Assembly: GCF_040126055.1 (NCBI RefSeq)
Contig: NZ_CP143541.1
Coordinates: forward strand, 930,001 to 994,000
Origin: Pseudalkalibacillus sp. SCS-8
GTDB taxonomy: Bacteria; Bacillota; Bacilli; Bacillales; Fictibacillaceae
DNA: 64,000 nt
Reading direction: 5' to 3'
Shown here: positions 8,687 to 19,071 of the stretch, piece after piece
Layout of the letters: each line of letters starts with the position of its first letter
Numbering within the stretch: position 1 is the stretch's first letter
Made by a program: the position numbers and the translations under genes
The notes under the pieces: generated by a model
What the model saw: only the letters and a program-made list of their open reading frames with translations
The model's database searches: none
Told to the model about the DNA's origin: nothing

Positions 8687-9247
8687 ATGCCCATTGATCA
8701 AAAAATATTGCCTGCTGTACGGAATATGAAAGACTTTGAAAAACTATTGGAAAGCCCCTATGAGTATTTGGTTTTATTGGACAGCCACGTCAGCCAATTG
8801 AAAAGCATTGTTCAAATCGCAACGAGACATAATAAGAAAGTGTTAATCCATGTCGATTTGATACAAGGACTGAGCAATGATGAATATGCTGCAGAATTCC
8901 TTTGCCAAGACATCAAAGCAGCTGGGCTGATATCTACAAGGACAAGTGTGATCCAGACAGCGAAGAAGAAAGGGGTACTTGCCATACAACGTCTCTTCTT
9001 GCTCGATTCAAGCGCACTCAACAAGAGTTACGCCTTATTGAAGAAGACGATGCCGGACTACATTGAAGTATTGCCAGGTCTTATGCCTGATATTATCCAA
9101 GAGGTCCACGAGGAGACAAAGATCCAGATATTGGCAGGTGGACTTATCCGGACGGTAGAAGATGTCGATTCAGCCCTGAAGGCAGGGGCTAAGGCTGTCA
9201 CAACATCACGAACTGAGTTGTGGAAACATTATGTCAAAAACCGGTAA
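8687..9247 (+). CDS. glpP: Glycerol uptake operon antiterminator GlpP
   Basis: 186 residues, the size of Bacillus GlpP. This RNA-binding regulator, with glycerol-3-phosphate as effector, prevents termination in the glpFK and glpD leaders. The TIM-barrel-like sequence shows VLLDSHVSQLKSIV, VLIHVDLIQGLSNDEYA, AGLISTRTSVI, YIEVLPGLMPDII and ILAGGLIRTVEDV, all recognisable as GlpP. It is followed by glpF after a 236-bp leader with a hairpin and T run, and a near-identical motif recurs before glpD; both are its likely RNA targets. The start is weakly supported (AAGGATGGAAAGAG before the ATG). Confidence 0.93.
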   Translation: MPIDQKILPAVRNMKDFEKLLESPYEYLVLLDSHVSQLKSIVQIATRHNKKVLIHVDLIQGLSNDEYAAEFLCQDIKAAGLISTRTSVIQTAKKKGVLAIQRLFLLDSSALNKSYALLKKTMPDYIEVLPGLMPDIIQEVHEETKIQILAGGLIRTVEDVDSALKAGAKAVTTSRTELWKHYVKNR

Positions 9248-9259
9248 TGGGATTTTACC

Positions 9260-9288
9260 TTGACAGCGCTTTCCGGAACGTGTAACTT
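9260..9288 (+). promoter_or_regulatory. glpFK promoter with overlapping CcpA cre site
   Basis: TTGACA at 9260-9265 is a perfect -35, followed 17 bp later by a weak -10, TAACTT (9283-9288). TGACAGCGCTTTCC (9261-9274) fits the cre consensus TGWNANCGNTNWCA except the last base and overlaps the -35, as expected for carbon catabolite repression of glycerol uptake. Confidence 0.65.
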
Positions 9289-9369
9289 GGTAGACAAGTT
9301 AATAACACGTGACGGAGAAACGGAGATCCACACTTATCACCATTATTGGGGCGATTTGTGTGGTTTTTT
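9289..9369 (+). promoter_or_regulatory. GlpP-dependent antiterminator/terminator leader of glpFK
   Basis: Contains AAGTTAATAA followed by GACGGAGAAACGGAGA and then a terminator: CCACAC (9328-9333) pairs with GTGTGG (9358-9363), followed by six T. The AAGTTAATAA ... GGAGAAACGGAGA block recurs before the glpD terminator, marking it as the shared GlpP target. Confidence 0.75.
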
Positions 9370-9483
9370 GTATTTTAGGGCGGGTTAATGGTTTCCGCTA
9401 CCAGAAAATTTCCTGTAAAAGGAAGAGTTTTTCTCTGTCAATTATGAAAAGGGTTACAAAAATCATATAGGGAGGAAACAGTC

Positions 9484-10326
9484 ATGTCATTATTCATGGC
9501 CGAAATAATCGGTACGATGATTCTGATCATCCTTGGAGGAGGAGTCGTAGGAGGCGTCGTATTAAATAAAACGAAAGCACAAGATTCAGGTTGGATCGTC
9601 ATCACGATGGGATGGGGTCTTGCTGTTGCGATCGCGGTCTACGCGGTTGGCGGCATCAGTGGTGCCCACATCAATCCGGCAGTTACCCTCGGTTTAGCTT
9701 CAATCGGTGAGTTTCCGTGGGACAAGGTTCCGATGTACATTACTGCACAGATGATTGGAGCATTCATTGGAGCAATCATCGTTTACTTCCATTACTTGCC
9801 TCATTGGAAGGAAACGGAAGATCCGAACTTGAAGCTGGCGGTTTTCTCGACAGACCCAGCGATCCGCCATACATTTTCTAATCTGTTGAGTGAGGTCATT
9901 GGAACATTCGTGTTGCTTCTCGGGCTGCTTGCCATAGGTGCTAACGAGTTCACCGAAGGCTTGAACCCACTTATCGTCGGATTTCTCATTGTCGCAATCG
10001 GTATGTCTCTCGGTGGTACAACAGGTTACGCAATTAATCCTGCCCGTGATTTAGGCCCACGTATCGCGCACTTCATCCTTCCGATACCTGGGAAGAAACC
10101 ATCGGATTGGGGTTATTCCTGGATTCCGGTCGTCGGACCAATTCTCGGAGGTGTGTTCGGGGCACTCTTTTACCAGAAATTCTTTACGGGAGTCGATACA
10201 CTCGCTTTCTGGATTGTCGGGGTCCTCGTCTTAGGGGTATTAGTCATCGCCTATGTAACGAGCGAAAAGGAAGTCCCTGAAAAGGGGAAAAAGAAAGTTT
10301 CCAAGCTAGGCTTATCAAATCAATAA
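9484..10326 (+). CDS. glpF: Glycerol uptake facilitator GlpF (aquaglyceroporin)
   Basis: 280 residues, six membrane segments and two half-helices carrying the NPA motifs GAHINPAVT and YAINPARDLGPR. The aspartate after the second NPA (NPARD) marks a glycerol facilitator rather than a water channel. Glycerol enters passively and is trapped by GlpK, encoded 22 bp downstream. GGGAGGAAACAGTC precedes the ATG. The C-terminus is charged (EKEVPEKGKKK), with a lysine-rich cytoplasmic tail. Expression should depend on the upstream promoter, the cre site and GlpP antitermination. Confidence 0.97.
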   Translation: MSLFMAEIIGTMILIILGGGVVGGVVLNKTKAQDSGWIVITMGWGLAVAIAVYAVGGISGAHINPAVTLGLASIGEFPWDKVPMYITAQMIGAFIGAIIVYFHYLPHWKETEDPNLKLAVFSTDPAIRHTFSNLLSEVIGTFVLLLGLLAIGANEFTEGLNPLIVGFLIVAIGMSLGGTTGYAINPARDLGPRIAHFILPIPGKKPSDWGYSWIPVVGPILGGVFGALFYQKFFTGVDTLAFWIVGVLVLGVLVIAYVTSEKEVPEKGKKKVSKLGLSNQ

Positions 10327-10345
10327 ACCATAAAAGGGAGAGTGA

Positions 10346-11842
<1,497 letters not shown>

Positions 11843-11850
11843 ATCCGAGT

Positions 11851-11952
11851 TATGATACGATGAAACCAAGTTAATAAACGGTAGGAGAAACGGAGAGACC
11901 ACGACTGCGTATAAGCAACGGCTTATACGTCCCAGTTGTGGTCTCTTTTTTT
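11851..11952 (+). promoter_or_regulatory. glpD leader: -10 element, GlpP target and terminator
   Basis: TATGAT at 11851 is a good -10, with no convincing -35. The leader then carries AAGTTAATAA and GGAGAAACGGAGA, shared with the glpFK leader, and a very strong hairpin: GAGACCACGACTG pairs with CAGTTGTGGTCTC, and an inner CGTATAAGC / GCTTATACG extends it, followed by seven T (11895-11952). Without GlpP, transcription should stop here. Confidence 0.8.
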
Positions 11953-12089
11953 ATTGCTTAAGGTCTTAACGACTCTTCAACTTCTACCACGCCTAATTTT
12001 GGAAAAAGACAACACATAAGAAAACTTCCGAATAGAGTATAAGCAGCATAGGTTTTCGGGTAAGTTTTCTATATAGGAGGAGAGAGATC

Positions 12090-13763
12090 ATGAGCGGAAC
12101 ATTTTCAGGAACAGAACGAACGGATCGTTTAGAACAAATGCAAAAAGAAGAGCATGATATATTGGTCATCGGAGGTGGAATCACTGGAGCAGGTATTTCA
12201 CTTGATGCTACGACACGCGGAATGAAAACGGCATTAGTTGAAATGCAAGACTTTGCCGCAGGAACATCCAGTCGTTCCACAAAACTCGTACACGGTGGCC
12301 TTCGCTATCTGAAGCAATTTGAAGTGAAAATGGTTGCCGAGGTCGGTAAAGAACGTGCCATCGTATACGAGAATGGCCCCCATGTTACGACCCCAGAATG
12401 GATGCTTTTACCGATTTTTGAAGACGGATCCTTTGGAAAGTTCAGTACCTCAATCGGATTGCGTGTTTATGATTTTCTCGCAGGCGTGAAAAGAGGCGAA
12501 CGACGTGAGATGCTGAACCGAAAGGAAACGTTAGAAAAAGAACCGATATTGAAAAAGGATGGCTTGAAAGGTGGCGGCTATTACGTCGAATATCGGACAG
12601 ATGATGCGCGTCTTACCATTGAAGTCATGAAGAAAGCTGTGGAAAATGGGGTCAATGCGGTCAACTATGCGAAAGTCGTGGACTTCATCTATGAAGATGG
12701 CAAAGCTGTCGGTGCGGTCATCCGTGATGAGATCAAAGGTGAAACGTATGAGGTCCGCGCTAAGAAGATCGTCAATGCAGCTGGACCTTGGGTCGACGAA
12801 CTACGTGAGCAGGATGGCTCGAAGCATGGTAAAACCTTGCATCTGACAAAAGGTGTCCACCTTGTATTCGATCAATCCCGCTTCCCACTAAAACAGGCCG
12901 TATATTTTGATACACCGGATGGCCGGATGGTCTTTGCGATCCCACGCGAAGGAAAAACGTACGTGGGCACAACGGATACGACCTATAAGGCGGATATCGC
13001 TCATCCACGGATGACGATCGAGGACCGCGATTACCTATTAAAAGCGATCCACTTCATGTTCCCGGACCTTGACGTGACCGTTGACGATGTTGAATCCAGC
13101 TGGGCTGGTCTGCGTCCTCTTATCCATGAAGAAGGGAAGGATCCATCTGAAATTTCACGTAGGGATGAAATCTTCATTTCTGATTCCGGATTGATCACCA
13201 TTGCAGGTGGAAAGCTGACGGGATACCGGAAAATGGCTGAAAGCATCGTCGACCTTGTCAGCAACGAATTGAAGGAGGATGGACACGGGTCTTATCCGAA
13301 CTGTAAAACGAAGCATATGCCGATTTCTGGTGGTGATGTAGGTGGTTCCAAGGGATTGCCTGACTTTGTGGAAAAGAAGGCTCAAGAAGGTATTGAACTA
13401 GGACTTGATGCGGATGTCGCAAAAATCCTTGCAAGACGTTATGGATCCAACATCGACCAAGTGTTTGAGTTGATGAGGAGCAGTGAGGCAGAGCATATGC
13501 CAGCATACGTCCAAGCGATGCTGGATTATGGAATTGATGAAGAAATGGTCAGTAAACCGGTGGATTTCTTTATCCGACGTACAGGTGCTCTTTTCTTCGA
13601 CATAGGCTGGGTCCATCAATGGAAGAATCCTGTGATCGACCGGATGGCAACTCGGTTCGGTTGGACAGAAGAAGAGAAGAGGAAGCATACAGCTGAACTG
13701 GAAACACATCTCCACGATGCTGTTGTGCCACTTGATGATCGACATACCGATAAAGCAATTTAA
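12090..13763 (+). CDS. glpD: Aerobic glycerol-3-phosphate dehydrogenase GlpD
   Basis: 557 residues, matching Bacillus GlpD. This FAD enzyme at the inner face of the membrane oxidises glycerol-3-phosphate to dihydroxyacetone phosphate and feeds electrons to quinone. The N-terminal dinucleotide fold is [15 protein letters not shown]; also visible are [15 protein letters not shown], the substrate-domain [16 protein letters not shown] and GLRPLIHEE, and the C-terminal DAO_C-type helical domain. AGGAGGAGAGAGATC precedes the ATG. It is transcribed separately from glpFK but through a leader with the same GlpP motif. Confidence 0.97.
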   Translation: MSGTFSGTERTDRLEQMQKEEHDILVIGGGITGAGISLDATTRGMKTALVEMQDFAAGTSSRSTKLVHGGLRYLKQFEVKMVAEVGKERAIVYENGPHVTTPEWMLLPIFEDGSFGKFSTSIGLRVYDFLAGVKRGERREMLNRKETLEKEPILKKDGLKGGGYYVEYRTDDARLTIEVMKKAVENGVNAVNYAKVVDFIYEDGKAVGAVIRDEIKGETYEVRAKKIVNAAGPWVDELREQDGSKHGKTLHLTKGVHLVFDQSRFPLKQAVYFDTPDGRMVFAIPREGKTYVGTTDTTYKADIAHPRMTIEDRDYLLKAIHFMFPDLDVTVDDVESSWAGLRPLIHEEGKDPSEISRRDEIFISDSGLITIAGGKLTGYRKMAESIVDLVSNELKEDGHGSYPNCKTKHMPISGGDVGGSKGLPDFVEKKAQEGIELGLDADVAKILARRYGSNIDQVFELMRSSEAEHMPAYVQAMLDYGIDEEMVSKPVDFFIRRTGALFFDIGWVHQWKNPVIDRMATRFGWTEEEKRKHTAELETHLHDAVVPLDDRHTDKAI

Positions 13764-13780
13764 CTTGATAATAGAACGGA

Positions 13781-13810
13781 AAGCGACGAACATTGAGTTC
13801 GTCGCTTTTT
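13781..13810 (+). terminator. Terminator after glpD
   Basis: Perfect AAGCGACGAAC / GTTCGTCGCTT stem with a 5-nt loop and five T. Confidence 0.9.
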
Positions 13811-13886
13811 CAATTTAAAGGAAATGATGTTATGGAAGTATGTTACACTTAATATGACAAAAATTTCCGTAGAACGGGGGCTAATT

Positions 13887-14759
13887 GTGAAAATTAAATT
13901 GATCGTGTTTTCGGTTGTACTCCTGATCCTTGCTGGATGTAGTTCTGCAAGTGGCAGTGGTGTTTCTTCTGGTGGTGGTCAGGATGACGCTAGCAATGAG
14001 AAATCGTCGGATACGCAAAAATTGAATACCGAGGAACAGGTCGGGGAACAGAACGACAAGCCGAGCATCAATGATCCGTTGCAATGGACAAAAGAAGACA
14101 TCTATGAAAAAACAGGCTACGAGCCTTTTACAGGTAAAGCCTTCAAAGGACTTTTCCTTCATAATACGTACTTCCAGGCAGATCCCGGGGAAGAGATTGG
14201 ATCATACGAAGCATTCCCAAATCAGAAAGTAAGGGTTCAGCTCGTGGAACGAACGATGGACTTAGAGAAGGTCAAGATGATTGAAGAAAAAATTTTGACG
14301 AATGGTGAGAAATTGTGGGTCAAGCTTCCTGAAAAATCAGGGGTCTTTTATACATACAGCCAGGAGTTGCTGGATGAAAACAACAACGTCCTTGATACGG
14401 ATGTCGTCGTTGTTCATGTTCCTGAAAGGGAGCTTAATGCGAAAATGTCAATCGAGCGTGCACAATATGCACCTGACGATACGTTGGAGCTTACTGTTGA
14501 AAACTTCGGGCCAACCTGGATCAGTTTCGGCAGTGGGTATACCATTGAAGAGCTGAAAAACGGAAAGTGGAAAGAAATGAGACTCGATCTCGTTGTCACC
14601 TCAAACCTATATAATGTACGCCCGGATGAGGCCCAAACGTTGGAGATTAATTTGGAATATTTGAAATTGGGGCAAGGAATATATCGGCTTACAAAAGAAA
14701 TACAAGCGAATCATACCGATATTACCTATGATCTATCGGTCGAATTCAAAATCGAATAG
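13887..14759 (+). CDS. Lipoprotein with C-terminal Ig-like domain, unknown function
   Basis: 290 residues from a GTG start (CGGGGGC about 6 nt upstream). The signal sequence KIKLIVFSVVLLILAGCSS has a clear lipobox LAGC, so the mature protein is tethered to the outer face of the membrane. A serine/glycine-rich linker (GSGVSSGGGQDD) and an acidic stretch follow. The C-terminal 110 residues (from about MSIERAQYAPDDTLELTVENFG) look like the bacterial Ig-like beta-sandwich of the Big_14 type. The middle domain is not recognised. It is monocistronic between the glpD terminator and a convergent gene. Confidence 0.75.
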   Translation: MKIKLIVFSVVLLILAGCSSASGSGVSSGGGQDDASNEKSSDTQKLNTEEQVGEQNDKPSINDPLQWTKEDIYEKTGYEPFTGKAFKGLFLHNTYFQADPGEEIGSYEAFPNQKVRVQLVERTMDLEKVKMIEEKILTNGEKLWVKLPEKSGVFYTYSQELLDENNNVLDTDVVVVHVPERELNAKMSIERAQYAPDDTLELTVENFGPTWISFGSGYTIEELKNGKWKEMRLDLVVTSNLYNVRPDEAQTLEINLEYLKLGQGIYRLTKEIQANHTDITYDLSVEFKIE

Positions 14760-14803
14760 CTAAATGCTCCATTTAAGAGCGAACAATACTGCCATTGGGA
14801 TGT

Positions 14804-15748
14804 CTACTCACGTCTCAATGGCAGTGTCATGCAACGGATGCCTCCACCGCCTTTTTCAAGCTCCGATACATCCACTTCAATATACTTCAGTTTTTTCAAT
14901 GCTGGATGGTCTCTGAATATGCTTTTCCTTCGTTGATTGCTGATCAGAATCGTTTCAGGGTTGATATTCAGAAAGTTGATATCGGCAACTGTGTCTGTCA
15001 CTTTATTCGTCCAATGAACGTCAAAGCCATGTCTTCCCAAGAAGTGATGGAACATCTCATAACGGGAGTCTTTTTCGGTAAGTGTGAAGACCGGTAAAAA
15101 TTTAACGTAGCTTTTGGATAAGACCATGTTTTGTCCTGCTACATTCAGATTCATATCTAGATGCAAGGTATCTGCGCGCCTGGGAAGGTCAATGATCCCG
15201 ATCTCCGAAAATCCAGCCTCATGGATGTGATCTTTTATTTTTTCAATGCTTAAGATGCTTGTCCGTAAGCCGACATTCACGACGATCGCATCACGGTTGA
15301 GGATGATCACATCCCCGTATTCGAGGGCTTTCATGCCGTTATTTGCTTCTAACTTGAACGACTCTCTAAACCACTGCTCCATCAGGTTATGCGAGTGAAC
15401 ATACTCCGGCTTTCGCATCGTTATACCCGGTTCCCCAGGAATGATGGTTTCCCCGAAAACACACGCCAAATCTCTTACAAATACACGGTTGATCAACTGT
15501 TTATTCACATGCAAATCATCCTCAGGTAAATGGTCACCGTAATTGATGACCTGCACCCCCTCGGATTCCAATGCCTCGCAAAGCTCTTCATGATTTTCAG
15601 CAGCCTTCTTCTGGTTAACGGGCTTTTCCCAAAGTACATCTTTAGCTGTTTGTTTATCTGGGACGTCCATAGTTGATGGAGAACAGACCATGACTGTTTT
15701 CAATGTGTCGGTTTCCGACCAGCAGCTCGGTATGATGTTCGGTTTCAT
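14804..15748 (-). CDS. Amidinotransferase/arginine deiminase-fold protein (DDAH/YkgA-like)
   Basis: 314 residues of the guanidino-group modifying superfamily, which hydrolyses or transfers guanidino groups through a catalytic cysteine. Visible are VFVRDLACVFGE, the substrate-acid position EYGDVIIL, the catalytic-histidine region TLHLDMNLNV and the C-terminal catalytic cysteine in GGGGIRCMTLPL. This resembles dimethylarginine dimethylaminohydrolase or citrulline-forming deiminases; the substrate is not clear. The start at 15748 is chosen because GGAGAGG lies 9 nt upstream; the ATG six codons earlier overlaps that site. Convergent with the lipoprotein gene. Confidence 0.85.
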   Translation of the reverse strand: MKPNIIPSCWSETDTLKTVMVCSPSTMDVPDKQTAKDVLWEKPVNQKKAAENHEELCEALESEGVQVINYGDHLPEDDLHVNKQLINRVFVRDLACVFGETIIPGEPGITMRKPEYVHSHNLMEQWFRESFKLEANNGMKALEYGDVIILNRDAIVVNVGLRTSILSIEKIKDHIHEAGFSEIGIIDLPRRADTLHLDMNLNVAGQNMVLSKSYVKFLPVFTLTEKDSRYEMFHHFLGRHGFDVHWTNKVTDTVADINFLNINPETILISNQRRKSIFRDHPALKKLKYIEVDVSELEKGGGGIRCMTLPLRRE

Positions 15749-15892
15749 AGAAAAATACCTCTCCATTCTAACTTCATCTTGTTATAGCCTGTCCAGCTCC
15801 GTGTTATTACATCCGATTTTCACCTCATACATAATGCAGAAATCTTCTTCTCAAACTAAAAGCAAAAGAACAGGAAGAGAGGAGGGTTTCAG

Positions 15893-17212
15893 TTGAAGAA
15901 GACGACCCAGCATACCGAATTGACATGGTGGAAGCTGTCTCTGATTGGAATAGGCTGTATCATCGGAACGGGATTTTTCCTCGGCTCATCAATTGCTATT
16001 CAAAAAAGCGGTCCAGCTGTCATTCTTGCTTTTTTGGCAGCAGCTGTCGGCACTTATATCGTGTTTGATGCCATGGCGAGGATGACCGTCGAGTATCCGG
16101 AAAAAGGCTCGTTCCGTACGTTTGCCAAAAAAGCATTCGGCAGCGCTGCGGGATTCGGGACGGGATGGGTTTTCTGGACGTCCGAAATGCTGATCATGGG
16201 AAGTCAATTGACTGCACTGGCGATTTTCACCCAGTTTTGGTTTCCTTCGCTCCCATTATGGCTTTTAGCTTCCATCTATGCCGTAATCGGCTTGGGAATC
16301 ATTCTGATGGGGGTAGATGACTTTGAACGTGTTGAAAATCTCTTTGGCATCATAAAAGTCGCAGCCATCGTTATGTTCATCATCATTGCCTTCCTGGCTC
16401 TTTTCGGACTACTGGATGCAGAAGGCGGAGGAAGGAGTAGCGCTTCGATTGCGGGTGGTTTTTTTGAGAAAGGGATGGTTGGCCTTTGGACGGCTCTCAT
16501 CTATGCGTATTATGCGTTCGGTGGAATTGAAGTGATGGGCTTGATGGCGACTGAACTCAAGGATACGAATGAAGCGCCGAAGTCCGGAAAGCTCATGTTG
16601 ATCGGCCTTTCGATTTTGTATGTTCTTTCCATCGGGCTTGTCCTCTTATTGGTATCATGGCAAACGATATCGAAGGATGAAAGTCCATTCATGACAGCTC
16701 TGAACGATTATAACCTTCCGTTTGTCCCGCATATCTTCAATGCCATGCTCATCATAGCAGGTTTTTCGACCATGGTGGCCGCTCTTTATGCTGTCACAAC
16801 AATCATCGTGACGCTGGCAAAGGATGGGGATGCCCCGAAAGCTTTTGCGAAAAAAGGAAAATTGAGTGTACCGGGTCCAGCATTGATGTTGACTGCAGGA
16901 GGATTGGTTGCATCCATCGTCATTTCATTGATTTTTCCGAATCGCATCTACGAATACATTACAACGGCAGCAGGGATCATGCTTCTTTATACATGGATCA
17001 TCATCTTGGTGTCTTTTTTAAAGCTGATGAAGGTGAGCACCTGGGACGGTATCAAGATTTCGATTGGTGGGATGTTGATTCTGCTGGCCATCAGCGGAAC
17101 GTTATGGAATGGAAATAGCAGACCCGGATTTTATGTGAGTCTGCTGTTCCTTGTCTTAATCGTCATCGCTGCTGGTTATCGTCATTTTAAAAGAAAAGCT
17201 GCGTCAGATTGA
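15893..17212 (+). CDS. Amino acid permease, APC superfamily
   Basis: 439 residues with about 12 hydrophobic segments. The first helix carries GIGCIIGTGFFLGSS, the APC substrate-binding signature (G-x-x-I-G-x-G-x-F), and TM6 shows YAYYAFGGIEVMGLMATEL. It imports or exchanges amino acids; the substrate is unknown. The start is TTG with GAGGAGGGTTTCAG directly upstream. It is divergent from the amidinotransferase-like gene; the pair may share regulation, but nothing in the sequence proves it. Confidence 0.88.
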   Translation: MKKTTQHTELTWWKLSLIGIGCIIGTGFFLGSSIAIQKSGPAVILAFLAAAVGTYIVFDAMARMTVEYPEKGSFRTFAKKAFGSAAGFGTGWVFWTSEMLIMGSQLTALAIFTQFWFPSLPLWLLASIYAVIGLGIILMGVDDFERVENLFGIIKVAAIVMFIIIAFLALFGLLDAEGGGRSSASIAGGFFEKGMVGLWTALIYAYYAFGGIEVMGLMATELKDTNEAPKSGKLMLIGLSILYVLSIGLVLLLVSWQTISKDESPFMTALNDYNLPFVPHIFNAMLIIAGFSTMVAALYAVTTIIVTLAKDGDAPKAFAKKGKLSVPGPALMLTAGGLVASIVISLIFPNRIYEYITTAAGIMLLYTWIIILVSFLKLMKVSTWDGIKISIGGMLILLAISGTLWNGNSRPGFYVSLLFLVLIVIAAGYRHFKRKAASD

Positions 17213-17223
17213 GATGTGTAGGT

Positions 17224-17985
17224 TTATCGACGGAGCTTTTTCAGCTTGTTTTTCATGTAGGTGTAAGGACATTTTGACGGTCTACGCTCATCATCACTCA
17301 GGAAATATTGCTTCCATTCATGATTGTCGGTTTGACCATACCATTTGAGATCAGGGTGGATTGGTACATCGTCATAGGCCGCCAAACGTTTACGGATCGC
17401 CTTTTTCATTTTTCGGCCAAACAATGTGGAATCATTAATTTCATCGAACACCCACCGTGGCTGGAAAGCGAGCATGAAGCAAGGAAAACGCCGGCTTTTT
17501 CTGAACGTATGCGCAGGCGTTGCACAGAATGCAAAATACGGCTCCCCGTGGAAACAATATTCCCATTCATGATGGGCAGGGTCCGTCGGAATATCTGCAG
17601 GCCATTCCATTTCATCGATTTCACTTACACGATTCAGGACGGACCAGAACAACGTTTCATACTGTTCCACAGAATAGGTATCTAACATATCAATCGGTGT
17701 TTCAAAGAAAACGACGAGGGAAGCATATTTTCCAGTATCCTTGGAAATTTCCCCATATGATTTCAATAAGCTGGCGACATCCCTGATGGCATCCTGCCCT
17801 CTCGGATCCTTTACGAAACCGAATCGGAGGTTATCCGAAAGAAATCCCTGGCGTCCCGGGATACAAGGATACGTATTTTCCTTATCCGCAATCATGTCTC
17901 CGAAATGCTTAAAGGCTGATTGTTTCCAATCTTCCATGGATGCTAGATTTGCATCCAGCCAACTTTTTGTTTGAAGATCACCCAT
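17224..17985 (-). CDS. YqcI/YcgG family protein (GntA-like haem-binding family)
   Basis: 253 residues. Family signatures include YPCIPGRQGFLSDNLRFGFV near the N-terminus, VVFFETPIDML, PYFAFCATPAHTFRKSRRFP and FQPRWVFDEIND. YcgG of Bacillus subtilis belongs here, and relatives such as GntA are haem-dependent N-hydroxylases acting on guanidino compounds (family knowledge). GntA relatives and the amidinotransferase-like protein 1.5 kb away both act on guanidino groups, but a functional link is only speculation. AGGAGGGATGTAG precedes the ATG. The gene converges on the permease stop with an 11-bp gap. Confidence 0.85.
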   Translation of the reverse strand: MGDLQTKSWLDANLASMEDWKQSAFKHFGDMIADKENTYPCIPGRQGFLSDNLRFGFVKDPRGQDAIRDVASLLKSYGEISKDTGKYASLVVFFETPIDMLDTYSVEQYETLFWSVLNRVSEIDEMEWPADIPTDPAHHEWEYCFHGEPYFAFCATPAHTFRKSRRFPCFMLAFQPRWVFDEINDSTLFGRKMKKAIRKRLAAYDDVPIHPDLKWYGQTDNHEWKQYFLSDDERRPSKCPYTYMKNKLKKLRR

Positions 17986-18074
17986 CTACATCCCTCCTAG
18001 CTACATGACATAGTATTAGAAGACATGAACATGGGTGAATGTCCACCGATGGAAAGATGAAATGAACTTCGCTG

Positions 18075-18187
18075 GAAGTGTCAGGCACCTTCCGCAACCA
18101 TAAGCAGCTCAAGGGTTCTGTTTAGGTGTCAGACACCGTCACAGAACCCTTGAGCAGTAAGGACTTATCAGAAGTGCCTGACACCTC
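18075..18187. repeat. GTGTCAGGCAC palindromic repeat, copy 1
   Basis: Outer arms GTGTCAGGCAC (18078-18088) and GTGCCTGACAC (18174-18184) are inverted. Inside, GCTCAAGGGTTCTG and CAGAACCCTTGAGC form a second stem around the palindrome GGTGTCAGACACC. It ends 2 bp after the stop of the LysE-type gene, where it could act as its terminator. Confidence 0.8.
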
Positions 18188-18189
18188 GA

Positions 18190-18813
18190 TTAGAAGAGGA
18201 GGGTGAAGGCTTGGTAGCCGAAGTAGCAGCCGAACCCGATGAGAAATAATCCAGCGGTGATGGAGATCCCTTGAAGCATTCGAGGAGTCAGAAATTTTCT
18301 GAAGCCACTGGCCATGCTCGCCATGATGAAATCCCAGATCAAAATACCGATGAAGATTCCGGAGCTGTAGATGATGAGCTGGTGCTGACTAAACGAGTCG
18401 GCGGTCTTAGCGAGCACGGATCCGTAAATGCCAAGCCAGAAAAGGATGTTAAGCGGGTTGGATAAAGCCATGAAAAAACCGGTGCGAAAGGATTTCATCG
18501 GACTTTCTCTTACAACATCCGTATTCGTTGGATCATGATTCGATCGGATGATGCTTTCGACTCCAGTGTATATGAGAACGAAACAACCAAACGACCAGAG
18601 GAAGGTTTTGATGATCGGGACGTCCAGAAACTGGGCAACCCCGAAATAAATCAAAAGCATGAACAGCATATCCGCGACCATAGCACCCAATCCGACCACC
18701 CATGCGTGAAGGAACCCGAATTTGATGCCCTTGTCCACTTGGGCTGCATTAATCGGTCCGATAGGAGCGGATAATGATAATCCCAACAATATGTAACTGA
18801 AGAATGGAACCAA
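18190..18813 (-). CDS. LysE family exporter
   Basis: 207 residues with about six membrane helices. GLSLSAPIGPINAAQ at the N-terminus and FFMALSNPLNILFWLGIYG are the LysE/RhtB family signatures. Members export basic or other amino acids or small solutes; the substrate is unknown. The start is TTG with GGAGGTGATTG directly upstream. A palindromic repeat copy lies immediately after the stop. Confidence 0.88.
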   Translation of the reverse strand: MVPFFSYILLGLSLSAPIGPINAAQVDKGIKFGFLHAWVVGLGAMVADMLFMLLIYFGVAQFLDVPIIKTFLWSFGCFVLIYTGVESIIRSNHDPTNTDVVRESPMKSFRTGFFMALSNPLNILFWLGIYGSVLAKTADSFSQHQLIIYSSGIFIGILIWDFIMASMASGFRKFLTPRMLQGISITAGLFLIGFGCYFGYQAFTLLF

Positions 18814-18902
18814 ACAATCACCTCCATAACCAGTCTATTCATGCTAGTCCTACTGTAATACTTGTCCGGCATTATAAAACCATTAACAAGTGACTTTTGA
18901 TG

Positions 18903-19052
18903 TTATGAAGATCTTTTTAGCGTAGAAATGAAGTGGTAAAGATCTTCATCGGTCTTATGAAGATCTTTTCAGTGTAGAAATGAAGTGGTAAAGATCTTCA
19001 TCACGCTCATGAAGGACATTTCCACATCCATTCACACATGTTTTGTCCTTCA
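18903..19052. repeat. Tandem hairpin repeats (two 48-bp copies and a variant third)
   Basis: Two copies (18903-18950 and 18955-19002) differ at two positions and each begins ATGAAGATCTTT-like and ends AAAGATCTTCAT, making a 12-bp stem with a loop of about 20 nt. A third unit (about 19008-19049) keeps the layout with other arms: ATGAAGGACA pairs with TGTCCTTCAT. It lies between the start of the LysE gene and the end of the peroxiredoxin gene. No T run follows. Confidence 0.8.
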
Positions 19053-19071
19053 TCGCTCCCAAAATCACGAG

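Noticed and set aside
9248..9483. Riboswitch upstream of glpF
   Set aside because: The element matches the GlpP protein-dependent antitermination leader, with glpP directly upstream and a sister leader before glpD.
14788..14826. ACTGCCATTG / CAATGGCAGT hairpin as a terminator between convergent genes
   Set aside because: The arms lie partly inside the coding end of the minus-strand gene and neither side has a T run.
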